A DNA stretch of 64,000 bases, from contig CM034546.1 in assembly GCA_020055645.1 (NCBI GenBank), positions 57,536,001 through 57,600,000 on the forward strand, in the 5' to 3' direction. Shown piece by piece: positions 21,915 to 33,788 of the stretch. The translations under genes were made by a program, and so were the position numbers. The DNA is from Tomocerus qinae. Its lineage: Eukaryota > Arthropoda > Collembola > Entomobryomorpha > Tomoceridae. Every line of letters begins with the position of its first letter. Within the stretch, counting starts at the first letter, position 1. The notes below the pieces were generated by a model. It was not told the DNA's origin and made no database searches. It saw only the letters and a program-made list of their open reading frames with translations.

Positions 21915-24180
21915 ATAGCAACAAATGTAAGTTGGAGAATTAAATCGGATAGTGCAAAAGTAACAAATCATACTTGCTTTGTATTCTAAATACCGCCTGT
22001 ATAAAGAAAAAATATAAAATAAAATATCCTAGTGTGACAGCGTGTGATGCAATGCGTTATATAAACATAAATTCTATACTTTTGATACATGTTGTTGGTA
22101 CTAACTATAGCTAGACTGCTATATACAATGTACTACCGTAAACCATGTAATAAATGCAACATCTTATTATTATGCAACAAGGATTTATTTCCCTGGCGTT
22201 AATTAACGACTCTGGGTTTATTTGAGACCCAGTCTATTCATTTTCGGTAACTCTTATTTAAACTGTACGGTAGTCGGTATAGCAATTTTACTTACAAGCT
22301 GTCAATTAGCATTTGCACTCAGAATAAAATATTATGTCGATTCTTGCGTTAACTGTGATGGTAGGGAACAAAACTGTAAGATATTACCCAACTACATAAT
22401 TATTCATATTATTCTTCATTATCATATCTTATTCATACAGTATTATTCTGAAGGGACCTTGAGCTTACTCCGGCTTTCATTATAGACCCGGTGTTATTTT
22501 GTAGCTTATAGAAGATTTACAGTATGATTTTCTCATCCTTCAAGTTTTCATCAAAGCATCTACTGCCTTGACCACCTTGGGAGAGGTAACTTGCTTAAGG
22601 TTAAGCTTAACATTGAGAAAATATATTAAAGGAAATGCCTGGAGTTTCATTACTATTCAAGCTATTTCTTACATCTATATTTATGATTTATTTGCAACTT
22701 TAATAAAATAACGTCTGTGGGAATGTCCTTTGATTCTATTCCACATACATGTCACAATACTACATTGTATATGAGTTTCACTTTTCAATGTTTTACAGGA
22801 GAACGAAAGCGTAAAGTGTAGCGAATCGTAAATTACTTAATCATATAGAAAATGTACGACACATTGATCAGATATCTAATGATAAATTAGCTTGTAGAAT
22901 TTCTGTTTTAATATCCACGATTTTAGATTACTATTTTCTCACACAACCATAGTGGGAAACAGCCTCCGTGCACATCTTGAACTTGATGTATAAATAAAAT
23001 GGAAAATATTATTGCAAAATCCATTTAAAACTAAACCAGTTCCTTTTTTACGTCATTTTAAGCTTAATTAATATCTACAAATCAATGTTTCTCAGGAGGG
23101 AAAATTTAACATTTTTACCATTTTCACCAGATCGGTAAAAAAAGGTGAAATTGTGTGTATCTTTCAGTACACATATCAGACTAATATTGTGATGTCGTTC
23201 CAATGTATTAAAGTTGGGACACTTTTTTGAAAAACAATTTGGATGTGACGCTTATAAGCAATGAGTTTAATCTGTATAGTCTTCGTATTTAAAAATTGCA
23301 CCACATTTTTATGAATTGTCTTAGGTAGTGAACGAAAATAATTTTGGAGGTTGTCTCTGTATAGTGGTTAACTATTTAACCATTTTGATCCATTTTAGGT
23401 CACACGCGCACATTATCAGCCAGCAAATACCATAGTTTTACAATGAAACACTGGAAACAAGGTTAATAAGAAAGGCGAAGTCATTGAGTTGATACATAAC
23501 AGGAAACTTTTATGATTAAAATGTTCAGTATCACTTAGTTTCAGTTGTAAGCTAATAGTTATAACTAAAAGAGCCCAGAAGTAATCTTCAACAATCTTTT
23601 ATTGGGTAAGTATCGTCAGCCTTATTAATTAATACATTCTGAATAGTCATACGGCACTAAATATGTGTGTAATTTTTTGTTAGAAGATCAAATTTAATTA
23701 TTAACGTTTCAATTCTAGTATTGGAAAGAAGCAAAACTATTCCATCAAGTAGTTTAAATAAAACGTTGCTTATATAGAATTATTGAGATGGGAAATAAGA
23801 AATTAATAATATTATGCATGGTAGTCTAAACGTGAAATTATAGCCAGAGACTACAATATTCTCTGATTATCTTGGACCAAACCATGCACAAGACCAACCG
23901 ACATTGTCATAGTTATCATCGTTTTAAAAATGCAATCATCATTACGCACGTAAGCCGATTGCATTGTGTGAGGCATTAAGTACGGTACAAGAAATTAGAC
24001 CAAGTAACAACCATAATCTTGCATGAAACTTTGCGATATGGTGTACATTATTTCCATAATCAACTTCAGTGCTTTGGGCTTTTAAACAATCATCATCATT
24101 TTTATTATTGAAACTTGTATTTTCCAACTTTTTACAATTTCCACATTTTGACAGGGCGATATTACATTTTAAAGCGGTTG
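21915..24180. other. 5' flank of the PKS gene
   Basis: About 2.2 kb without a convincing gene. A strong splice-acceptor-like site (CACATTTTGACAG) at 24142-24154, 26 bases before the PKS ATG, suggests a noncoding first exon further upstream. An open stretch near 22222-22376 with Cys pairs (CVNCDG) lacks an ATG and was not called. Confidence 0.4.
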
Positions 24181-27100
24181 ATGAAAATGGAATCGACTAC
24201 CTTGTCCAGCAACCTTTATCCACTTGAATTACAGAATGCTATTGCAGTTGTGGGAATGAGCTGCAGGTTTCCAGAGTCGGATAACGTCCAAGAATTTTGG
24301 GAAATGCTTGTAAATGGAAAAGATGGGATACGTGAACCACCAAATTGGCGGTGGGTTGGCGATGAACATTTGGCTTATGATTCCAATGTGAGAAATCAAA
24401 AGGCAGGATTTCTAAAATATCCTGTTGACGAGTTTGACGCAAAATTTTTTGGAATCAGTCCTCGGGAAGCGGAAATGATGGACCCTCAACAGAGACTGTT
24501 ACTAGAAGTGACTTGGGAATCTTTGGAAAACGCGGGAATAAATCCGCTGACATTGCGAGGAACAAGAACCGGAGTATTTTCAGGAGTTTGGGGATCCGAA
24601 TACGAAAACTTACAGTTAAAGTACACCCCTAAACACATATTGAAATACGTTGAAAACTTCATGGAAAATTCATACTCCGCTGTCCCAGGCCGCATTTCTT
24701 ATCAACTGGGTTTAATCGGGCCTAATATTGCTACAGAATCCGGTTGTGCTTCGTCAATGATCAGTGTCCACTTGGCATGTCAAAGTTTAACTACAGAAGA
24801 AACCGATTTGGCAATTGTGGGAGGAGTCAATTTAATTCTTCATCCTTTCACCGTTCAATCAATAAAAGCTGGGCACGTTTTATCCCCGGATGGAAAATGT
24901 AAAGCTTTTGATGCATCTTCAGATGGATTTGTACGAGCTGAAGGATGTGCTTCTTTGGTGTTAAAACGCTACCCGGACGCTTTAAAAGATGGAGATAGGA
25001 TTCTAGCAGTGATTCGTGGAAGTGCGATGAGTCAAGAAGGAATCAGCACTAATTTCAGAACTCCGACTAAAGAAGGTCAAGCTGCGTGTATTAAGGCGGC
25101 CCTGAAAAGAGCAGGAGTAACTCCCAATATGGTCAGCTATGTAGAAGCACACGGTACAGGTACAGTTACTGGAGATCCTGTAGAAATAGCCGGAATATCT
25201 GAAGTTTATTCTACTGATCGCAAAGAGCCACTGTGGATTGGTTCTGTAAAAACAAATATTGGTCATACTGAGGCCTGTGCAGGGTTAGCTGGGCTAATTA
25301 AAGTTATCCTATCATTAGAACATAAAAGAATTCCACCGCATATCAATTTTAAAATTATAAATCCAAAAATTAATCTAGCAGCCATTCCTGCTTGTTTACC
25401 TAAAGAAGCAGTGGAATGGAAGATAAATGGCGATGCTCCAAGAATAGCCGGTGTCAGTTCTTTTGGGATGAGTGGGGCAAATGTTCATGTAATTATACAG
25501 GAAACCCCCACTGTCAACAATGAGGGTTTTCAAGATATTTCAAATGGTGCTAAACAAGACATGCACCAAATTGTGACTATATCAGGGAAATCTGAACAAA
25601 GTTTAAAAGAATTAACGATTCGATACAATCAATTCCTAGAATCCCATCCACAGGATATTGAAAACTTTTGCTATACAGCAAATGTTTGCAGAGCAATGTG
25701 GAATCACCGTATTGCAGTGATAGGTAAAAATGCTCAAGAGATGATAAACAATCTAGACAAAGGTACGTGGGTAAAAAAGAAGGAAATTTCCTTAAACGCA
25801 AAAGTTGTTTTTCTATTCACAGGCCAAGGTTCACAATTTGTTGGAATGGGAAAAAATTTGTACAAAAATAATACATTGTTTCGTCAACACTTTGACGAAT
25901 GCTCAAAAATTTTAGAAAATCGCATGAATATTTTTTTGCCAAATAATCTTTGGTCAGACCAGAATGTAACAGAGAACGATGATTCTGATTTGGATCAAAT
26001 ATGCATTTTTTGCATTGAGTACTGTCTATGGAAATTATGGGAAAATCTTGGAGTTACTCCAGATTTTATACTTGGGCATAGTACGGGAGAATCTGCTGCT
26101 GCTGTTGCAGCAGGAATATTGAGTTTAGAAGACATATTACATTTGTTGGTAGAACGCAGTAAGCTAACTAGCTACATGCCCAATGGACAAATGCTTGCGG
26201 TTAAAGCTAACTTAGACAGGGTGAACGACTTGCTACAAAAATTCCTCGATACAAATAATTCAGAGTGGTTAGATATCGCAGCAATCAATTCTGATTCTCA
26301 AACTGTAGTTGCAGGAAGTAGCGATACAATCAAAAAGTTTAAGCAATTCTGTGGTGATAATTTGATAAAATCAACATTGGTTTCTGCGAAACGTGCTTAT
26401 CATTCTCGGGACGTCGAATTAATTCTTCCAGCTTATGACAAAATACTTTCAAAACTAACCTATAACAGTAGCCCTAAATTTAAGTATATATCCAGTACAA
26501 CTGGCAATATGGTTTCTGATGGCGAAATAGACAAAGACTATTGGAAAAGGAATACCAGAATGGCCGTTAACTTTAAAAAAGCTTTTGATTTGGTATTGGA
26601 ACAAGGTGGAAGGATTTTTGTCGAAATAGGTCCACAACCAGTACTGCTAAATATTGGCAATGCAATTGCAAGTGAGGATATCTCTAAAGAATGCTTGTGG
26701 GTTCCGTCAATGAAAAAATCAGGCGACGAATGGAAGACATTCTTGGAAGGAGTAGGTCATTTATTTGTCAATGGGTTTGATATTGATTGGAAGTCTTTCT
26801 ATGGAAATTTCCCAAATAAGAAAATTGCAATTCCGACGTATCCTTTTGAACATACTAGAAAATATTGGATGGATAGACAGGCCACATTTTCCCCAATGAA
26901 TAATTTTAATGGAACATCTTTTCATCCTTTAATAGGAAATAAAATATTTTATCCCAACTCCAAAAAGGCATTTCATCAACAGGATTTTAAATTGGAGGCT
27001 TTAGGATATTTTAGAGATCATGTTATCGCAAACAAAGTCATTGTCCCGGGAGCATGCTTCTTAGAAATGATTATATCAGCCGGTCATTCGATTTTACATA

Positions 27101-29628
27101 ACTTAAATGAAGATGCATCAAGACCTTCAATGCCAATAGAAATTAGAGAATTTGACATTAAAGCTGCATTGGAATTACAGGTGGATTCAAATTGTTCGAT
27201 GTATATTGATACAGATACATCTCTTAGTGGTTGTGACTGTAGTAACCCACATTTAAAGGTTTCAAGAAAAATTGTCGATGACTACGGCGAGGTTTCATGG
27301 ATTACACATGCCACAGGCATATTTTCATGTAGCCAGGAGACAAATGATTTTGTTTTAGAATTAGAAAAAATGAAGTTAAGTTCCACTTGCAGAGATTCAG
27401 CAGAAATGTATTCCTCTTTAGATAAAGTAGGTTTGAATTTTGGAAAATCCTTCAGAAGCATTAGGAATATATGGGAGAATGACAAGGAAATTCTTGCCGA
27501 GATTCATGTAGATGAAAATTGCGAAGATTATAATTTGCATCCAATAATTGTAGACGGGATGCTCCAATCTTTAATTCTTTCTCAAAAATATCGCGGAGGT
27601 CTTCAGCATTTAGCTATGCCAACTGGTATCAAAAAGTTTGTTATTTTTCCTGCAAAATCAGAAGATGGAAAAATATTTTATTCTCATATTTCTAAAGCCA
27701 ATGACTCAATTGTCACTTTATATGATGAATTTGGAAATCGTGTAGCAATCGCGGAAGGAATTAATTTAGTAGAGACTTCTGTGTCTCAATTTTTAAAAGC
27801 TCTTAGTTCACAGGAACTATCTATACCTGCACTGCATGAAGTAGTTTGGAGGGAAGTTACCAAGGCTGGTTCTGATGGCCTAGTGTACTCCCAAAGTGAT
27901 AATACCAAAAATTCCACGTGGCTCTTATTTTCAGAAGGAAATTTATCCAGTATTTTGAAACAAAAACTAGAAAGCAAAGGAAAATCTGTTACTACAGTAA
28001 ACCGAGGGAAGACGTATTCAAAACTACAAAATAATGAATACACAATTGATTCCAGCGAAATACTCCAATTGGAACACATTTTCGAAACGTTGAACACATC
28101 CAAGATAGAAGGAGTCGTTTACATGTGGGGTCTCGGCATAGAAAACAAATCTGTTGACCAAATTACCTTTTGTAGACCATTTTTGACCATTATTCAAAAA
28201 CTTATCAATTCTACCATGTCTAAACAATTAATTCTGGTCACAAAAGGCATAGTGAGTGTTGGTGGAGAAAATATTATTAACCCAGCTGTGAGTACTCTTT
28301 TAGGATTACTCAAAAGTGCCAAGGCTGAACAACCAGGTCTTGATTTCAAATCCATAGATTTAGATCCAGCCAATGAAGATTTGTCGTTAGATGCAGATGA
28401 AATTATATCCCTTATGAATAATATCAAAGGTGAAACTCAATATGCAAGTCGGAAACAAACTTTATTCATTCCAAGATTGTCTAAGGTAAACTTTCCGCGC
28501 AAAATGCAAATTCCCATGTCGCAAATTTTGGTTGGCCAATTATTCAATAAAGAGGGCACGTATTTAATAACAGGAGGGTTAGGAGGAATTGGTTTCGAAG
28601 TGGCAAAGTGGATGTTGAGTTTAGGGGCCAAATCCATCGCTTTGGTTGGTAGAAAATTACCGGATGAAAACATTTCCAAAATTCTTCAAAACTACAATTC
28701 ACAATGGGCGAATGTTATTGCATATCAGGCTGATATTGGCATTTTTGAGGAATGCCAAAATCTTTTTCATAAAATCAAAAGTAATTTTCCACCTCTTAGA
28801 GGCATAATGCATGCTGCAGGAGTTTCCGCTGATGCAACAATTGAAAATCAATCGTGGGAAAATTTCGAAAAGACATTTGGGCCAAAGGTGAACGGAACTT
28901 GGAATTTGCATGAACTTAGTCTGGGTCACAATTTGGAACATTTTGTTCTATTTTCTTCAATAGCATCCACAGTCGGTTCAATCGGACAAAGCTGTTACAT
29001 TGCTGCTAATGCATTTTTAGATACTTTTGTGCATTTCCGAAAGGGGTTAGGACTTCCTGCACAATGCATAAATTGGGGTCCTTGGTCTGAAGTAGGAATG
29101 GCTGCCAATAGTAGTCATTTTGCAGATAGTTTGTATGGGATGATCTCGTTTTCAACGAAAAGAGGGTTATCTGCTCTAAAAGCTATTATGCAGTCCAACT
29201 ACTCACAATTAACTGTCTCTGATTTACAGCCATCAATAACTCTTCGTACCTTTCCACATTTAGAACAGTATCTTTCTGAGCTGCTGACATTTAACTCAAA
29301 AGCAAGGGACTCACAGGGCAATATTAAATTAAAAAAAGGAAAATCAATGTTGGACGAAATCAAAAACAAATCCCCTGAAGATCAATTGAGGGCTATTCGG
29401 TCTGCTGTCATGTCCATTGTGAGTAATATGCTGAGATTGGAGGAATCAGATTCCGCTAACGATACCGAATCATTTGTTGACTTGGGATTGGATTCCTTAA
29501 TGGCAGTTGAGCTTAGGAATGAGCTGCAAGAACTTTTGGGTGACAAAATTCAAATAAGTTCGTCATATCTACTGGATTATCCATCAGCTGAAAGTCTGAG
29601 CCAATATATTTTAAATATTATTATGTAA
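24181..29628 (+). CDS. type I polyketide synthase, KS-AT-DH-KR-ACP, intronless
   Basis: A single 1815-residue frame from the ATG at 24181 (24187 is also possible). Domains: KS about 18-440 with catalytic C189 (in ESGCASS), H324 (EAHGTGT) and H362 (NIGH). AT about 540-840 with GQGSQ and nucleophile S634 (GHSTGE); the later AYHS motif suggests malonyl-CoA. Post-AT linker IPTYPFEHTRKYW. DH about 915-1200 with H947 in HVIANKVIVP (Asn at the usual Gly) and D1125/Q1129 (HPIIVDGMLQS). KR about 1225-1690 with NADPH motif GGLGGIG (1465-1471), S1593, Y1606 and N1610. ACP about 1730-1815 with phosphopantetheine S1772 (LGLDSL). There is no enoylreductase, methyltransferase or thioesterase. It should make a partly reduced polyketide or fatty-acid-like chain in the cytosol. 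Lack of introns, unlike most neighbours, suggests acquisition by horizontal transfer or retroposition; this is inference. Confidence 0.95.
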   Translation: MKMESTTLSSNLYPLELQNAIAVVGMSCRFPESDNVQEFWEMLVNGKDGIREPPNWRWVGDEHLAYDSNVRNQKAGFLKYPVDEFDAKFFGISPREAEMMDPQQRLLLEVTWESLENAGINPLTLRGTRTGVFSGVWGSEYENLQLKYTPKHILKYVENFMENSYSAVPGRISYQLGLIGPNIATESGCASSMISVHLACQSLTTEETDLAIVGGVNLILHPFTVQSIKAGHVLSPDGKCKAFDASSDGFVRAEGCASLVLKRYPDALKDGDRILAVIRGSAMSQEGISTNFRTPTKEGQAACIKAALKRAGVTPNMVSYVEAHGTGTVTGDPVEIAGISEVYSTDRKEPLWIGSVKTNIGHTEACAGLAGLIKVILSLEHKRIPPHINFKIINPKINLAAIPACLPKEAVEWKINGDAPRIAGVSSFGMSGANVHVIIQETPTVNNEGFQDISNGAKQDMHQIVTISGKSEQSLKELTIRYNQFLESHPQDIENFCYTANVCRAMWNHRIAVIGKNAQEMINNLDKGTWVKKKEISLNAKVVFLFTGQGSQFVGMGKNLYKNNTLFRQHFDECSKILENRMNIFLPNNLWSDQNVTENDDSDLDQICIFCIEYCLWKLWENLGVTPDFILGHSTGESAAAVAAGILSLEDILHLLVERSKLTSYMPNGQMLAVKANLDRVNDLLQKFLDTNNSEWLDIAAINSDSQTVVAGSSDTIKKFKQFCGDNLIKSTLVSAKRAYHSRDVELILPAYDKILSKLTYNSSPKFKYISSTTGNMVSDGEIDKDYWKRNTRMAVNFKKAFDLVLEQGGRIFVEIGPQPVLLNIGNAIASEDISKECLWVPSMKKSGDEWKTFLEGVGHLFVNGFDIDWKSFYGNFPNKKIAIPTYPFEHTRKYWMDRQATFSPMNNFNGTSFHPLIGNKIFYPNSKKAFHQQDFKLEALGYFRDHVIANKVIVPGACFLEMIISAGHSILHNLNEDASRPSMPIEIREFDIKAALELQVDSNCSMYIDTDTSLSGCDCSNPHLKVSRKIVDDYGEVSWITHATGIFSCSQETNDFVLELEKMKLSSTCRDSAEMYSSLDKVGLNFGKSFRSIRNIWENDKEILAEIHVDENCEDYNLHPIIVDGMLQSLILSQKYRGGLQHLAMPTGIKKFVIFPAKSEDGKIFYSHISKANDSIVTLYDEFGNRVAIAEGINLVETSVSQFLKALSSQELSIPALHEVVWREVTKAGSDGLVYSQSDNTKNSTWLLFSEGNLSSILKQKLESKGKSVTTVNRGKTYSKLQNNEYTIDSSEILQLEHIFETLNTSKIEGVVYMWGLGIENKSVDQITFCRPFLTIIQKLINSTMSKQLILVTKGIVSVGGENIINPAVSTLLGLLKSAKAEQPGLDFKSIDLDPANEDLSLDADEIISLMNNIKGETQYASRKQTLFIPRLSKVNFPRKMQIPMSQILVGQLFNKEGTYLITGGLGGIGFEVAKWMLSLGAKSIALVGRKLPDENISKILQNYNSQWANVIAYQADIGIFEECQNLFHKIKSNFPPLRGIMHAAGVSADATIENQSWENFEKTFGPKVNGTWNLHELSLGHNLEHFVLFSSIASTVGSIGQSCYIAANAFLDTFVHFRKGLGLPAQCINWGPWSEVGMAANSSHFADSLYGMISFSTKRGLSALKAIMQSNYSQLTVSDLQPSITLRTFPHLEQYLSELLTFNSKARDSQGNIKLKKGKSMLDEIKNKSPEDQLRAIRSAVMSIVSNMLRLEESDSANDTESFVDLGLDSLMAVELRNELQELLGDKIQISSSYLLDYPSAESLSQYILNIIM

Positions 29629-30733
29629 AGTATAATCTCTAGGTCTAAATATTATCTCTACAAATCGTAAATAACATGAGTCAATTAAATTTGCAGTTTT
29701 GCAAATTTGTAAATTTGCAGCTATCTGTAAAAGTAGTTGTACTAAGTGAATTAAACATGTTTTAATGTATGCCAGTAATATTAAGTTATAGCATAAAATT
29801 GAATACTGTTTACACGTCTGTAGGTACTATTTAATTATGCTAAAGGTGGGTTAACTATTTTATTTCTATGTATATGCATTAGTGACAGAAAATATTGGGA
29901 TTTTGTGACCATAAAGCAATATTATGGGCTTACCCCAAGATTACCATTTATATTGGTGGAAACAGAGGCCGGCCGTGCCTAGCTCCGTGGTACTGCATTA
30001 TAAAATCGCCAGGCTAGGCCCAGCTTTAGTAGAAGCAGAGAGACAGAGGTCTCTCACGCCGTTAGATTAAGATTCCATTCTTTGCTGTTTCTTGAGCAAA
30101 GAAGTGGAAAGAGCTGAGAATTTGTTTGCGTTTGTATTATTATGTGTTGATTGAGAGCCTGGATTTTTTGTAACATTTCAACGCAACTAAATTCCCTAAA
30201 TTGATGCCCTAATATAAGTAATTCAATAGGTAGTTAATGTTTTTATATATTTAGTAAAATGCCTACTGAAATGAATATTCGAATAGTGTGGTTTTGGGAT
30301 AATTATTCTAATGATTGTGTAATCTGTAATGATTAAATACTTTGCAAACACAACGCCGCAACAGTTATTTTAAGTATTTTAATGAAAATAAGGATATGAA
30401 CCGATAATGATTACTTATTCTATTTAATAATTTAAGCAGTTAAGATTTATTCAGTTTTACTTATTCTATTTCATTTCAATTTAATTTCTACCGACTATAG
30501 CTAATACAAACACGATAGTTCACAATCATAAAGATTTAGAATTATTATATTGATTTTGGCCAGAATTTAGATTCGCTGTAATATTATAATTTCTATATGA
30601 TAGGTAAAGCAACTTTATCAGATTCAGTTGCTTATCATTAGTTTGACAACTTGAATTTCTGAAATGTTCAAGTATAATACTTTGTACTAGAGTACTATAT
30701 ACATCAAAATAGGTAGGGCTGAAACTCTTAAAA
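29629..30733. other. 3' flank of PKS, with tRNA-like SINE head candidate
   Basis: Noncoding. At 29977-30020 the sequence CCTAGCTCCGTGGTACTGCA resembles a tRNA A-box with its D-loop, and GCCTAGC/GCTAGGC can pair. No good B-box (GGTTCGANTCC) follows at normal spacing, so only a degenerate tRNA-derived SINE is possible. This patch is more GC-rich than its surroundings. Confidence 0.35.
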
Positions 30734-32739
30734 TTATTCAGTTTTCAAATAAAGGTCCACAATAAGTGATTTATTGTTTTTGGCCATCTTTTGGAAACCT
30801 TCGGTTGTGACCACTTTTTCTTTGTTTCTAATAAAAAATAAATCATTTAAATTAAACTAAACTAAACATAAATATATGCTGATATATAGATATAAAAATA
30901 AATTTACAATATTTAATGTCATGTTACTTAGGTATATATTTTATTATGAAAGTTAAATACCTGTTAAGAAACGCAATTGCTTTGACTTTTAGGTAAGTAG
31001 CGTTGTACATATCAGCCAAATACAGAGATTCTGCGACATTTTCTACTGAAAGATTTGCAGTAATTACTTCTTCAGCTTCGCCTTTTAGACCTTTGACATC
31101 ATACTTCTCTGCAATTTGTAGAAATTGAATTGCTCTCTCCTCCAAAATTTCCTCATCTATTGAACCACTAATCAAGTAATCACATTATTTTTATATTTTG
31201 TAATAATTACTACACATTAGTAGTTGTACATTTCGTAACAAACAGTATTAAATCAGTAATTATTAAACCTGTCTTTGTGTCTCTCTACACAAAGAAATTC
31301 AGGTTATTTCGGTGAGAAAAATTGTTAACCCCATTTGCCTTTACCATATCATAGAGGATGGTCCTCCTCTTGAATAGTTTACAAAAATTATAATAAGAAT
31401 GAAAGTTTGATGGTTGTTCTCCCCTTATTACATACTTCCCCTATTTCAAACACATTATACCGGATATTAATACATGCAAATTGGTACCTGTAAATGTATT
31501 GCAGCAATCCATTAACAACATCATCGTCAAAGTCAGGAATTTTCACCGTACCGTTGATGGATTCGGACATTTCATTTTCGAACATGGCATAAAATACTGA
31601 GCTCCGACCTGTAAACAAAAAATTACATTTTCTGTACCTTAAAACGCATTTGATACAATAAAAATAGTCTTAATCTGCCCCTATGGACATTCAAATCTAT
31701 GGGCATTTTGGAACCAAGAAAGAAATTCATATTTATGATTAATAGTTTGGATTGCAGTTTATGACGAATAAAATTACATGATAAAATCCCTCTGTGAGCT
31801 TTGAATGTTTTCCTTTGAGTTATAATATCCACGTCAGTAAACAATGAAGAGACGAGCAGATCTCCAAAAACTGACAAAAAGTCATCATTTAGTTGTGTCT
31901 CATTTTCCTCAGTTTCCAAACGTGCACCGGAAATCAATTTGTGTTCTGCTGGAACCTCAATTGCCACTTTGCAGTAAAGTTTGAGTACATCGCCATCAAT
32001 AAAACGAAAATTTGGATCCAACAAACTTGTCATTATTTTAAACTGGTCCCAACCAACAAAAGTACCTGGTACGGTGAATGTAGTATTTCCTTCTTCTATC
32101 AAATCAGAAAACAATAACAATTAAATGATATTATTTTTGTTATTAAATGACAGTTATTAAATCGAAAATGTGAGAAAGAAATTTCTTGGCAAAGAGCAAT
32201 TTTAAAAACAGTCCAATAAGAACAGAAGGTAAGAAAATGTACCTTTTTTGACCATTTGTTCCAAATCGTCCACAATAGCGACTTCAAATGCTGTAACTGT
32301 TGGATTTTTTCCTTTGCAAAAGCGTAGGTACACCGATAAAAATGGCACGTCTTCAACCTCACCAAGTTTTCTTGGGGAAATTTGAACCATTAGTTGCCTA
32401 TTATGTTTTTAATGGAACAATTACATTAATAACGTTATCAATAACAAAATAAGACTTGAAATAATATACAAATTATTTAATTACCATTCATAATTGGTGT
32501 TTCCATCTATCTGCACAAACACAGGAGACGACATATGGAAATTTTTTTTCTGCAAATGTTTTCTTGCTTTGTTTATGTTCCAACGGAAAATAAAGCTTTT
32601 TTCTTTATGCTAAAAGGATACATTTAAGCTGATTACAAAATTTTATCTTCTTGAAATTATTTATAAAAATTACCTCTGTAACTGCCAAATAATCGACATT
32701 GCCCAAATCAAAATTCTTTTTCCCTGAAGATCTGTCCAT
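30734..32739 (-). CDS. MATH-BTB protein B (speckle-type POZ-like)
   Basis: Seven exons (32674-32739, 32485-32609, 32243-32397, 31778-32095, 31488-31608, 30961-31167, 30734-30827) splice in frame to 361 residues. MATH domain about residues 20-150; BTB from about 190 (SLFTDVDIITQ, TFKAHRGILSC, RSSVFYAMFENEM, LLQYIYSG); BACK-like tail (AEKYDVKGLKGEAEEV, LSVENVAESLYLADMYNA). Exons 2, 5 and 6 are exactly as long as in gene A (125, 121, 207 bases) and all intron phases match, so the genes arose by duplication. Expected role is substrate recruitment to a Cul3 ubiquitin ligase, from family knowledge. Confidence 0.9.
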
Positions 32740-33788
32740 ATTTTAATTAAGTAATAATATCTCCGTTGAAATTAAAAAAGACGGTTTACTTTACGAATGT
32801 TCTATGTTTAAGGAAGGGCACACTCGCTCGCTCGCTGTCACTTTGTAACTGATTCGTAAATGTGAATGTGTCTAGTGTCACCTTCACCTTTCTTATGGGT
32901 CCTTTCACTCCATTTTCAAGCTGATAGATATACATAAGAGTATGCATAAGAACCAATTGTGAGTGCCTTTCTACTACATTTTGGTACCTACGTACTTTGA
33001 AGATTGTAAATGTACTTGTTTGTTAATTCAGATAGAGTGAGAATGTGACTTTCAGTTCTATTCCAGGTATTTGTGATAGGACAATGAACGGCGTTGCTAT
33101 GAACAGGAATAAATTTGCAAATCTATACAACCTCAAATTATGTTCTATAACATTATTTTTCTGATTGATAAGCAATCTGTAATATATTGGATCTACCAAT
33201 CACAATTACAATCTTTAAGTAGTTCAGTGAAAAGGTGAATCACAATATTATCCTGTATATTAATGTAAGACGTAGGACTATGTACTATTACCTAAATATT
33301 AACCTTATACTATCGAATTTCACTATCTTTTTGTCGTTTTCTTACCTGCGTCATCGATTCGTTATCCTTTATTGACTATATTAACTTTCTTTAGTACATT
33401 CTTTAATTTTATATAATGTTAGGTTTTTTGATATACGCATTTTTATGTCCGCTTTAGATAGTTCATGATTTTATGCATTTCCTTATACTTATAATACTTT
33501 TGTATGCAATAAGACAGAACGGATGGAAATATGGAAGATAATTATTTATATTGCTGGGATATGTTTATAAGAGTAATAATATTTTAATTATACTTCTATG
33601 AATTCAAATATGACAATGATTTAATTTCATACTAAACTATTGTTCTGAATTTTACAGAAAAAAACGTTTTACATAATTTGCAAATGAATATTTTTTCGAA
33701 TTGCAATGAATTGTTTTTCATGTTTCAATTAAATAATACCAAACGACTGCTCTATATTTAAACAAATATATTATTTGTTTTGCACGTC
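32740..33788. other. intergenic between MATH-BTB B and C
   Basis: About 1 kb upstream of gene B. Contains a short GCTCGCTCGCTC run (32825). No coding frame. Confidence 0.4.

Noticed and set aside
22222..22485. Open frame with a hydrophobic stretch and CVNCDG, like a small Ly6-type secreted protein
   Set aside because: There is no ATG, no convincing upstream exon, and the likely next exon reaches a stop at once.
23942..24127. Minus-strand frame with a membrane-like stretch, divergent from the PKS
   Set aside because: It opens with TTG, lacks an ATG at the right place and shows no family motif; too short to support.
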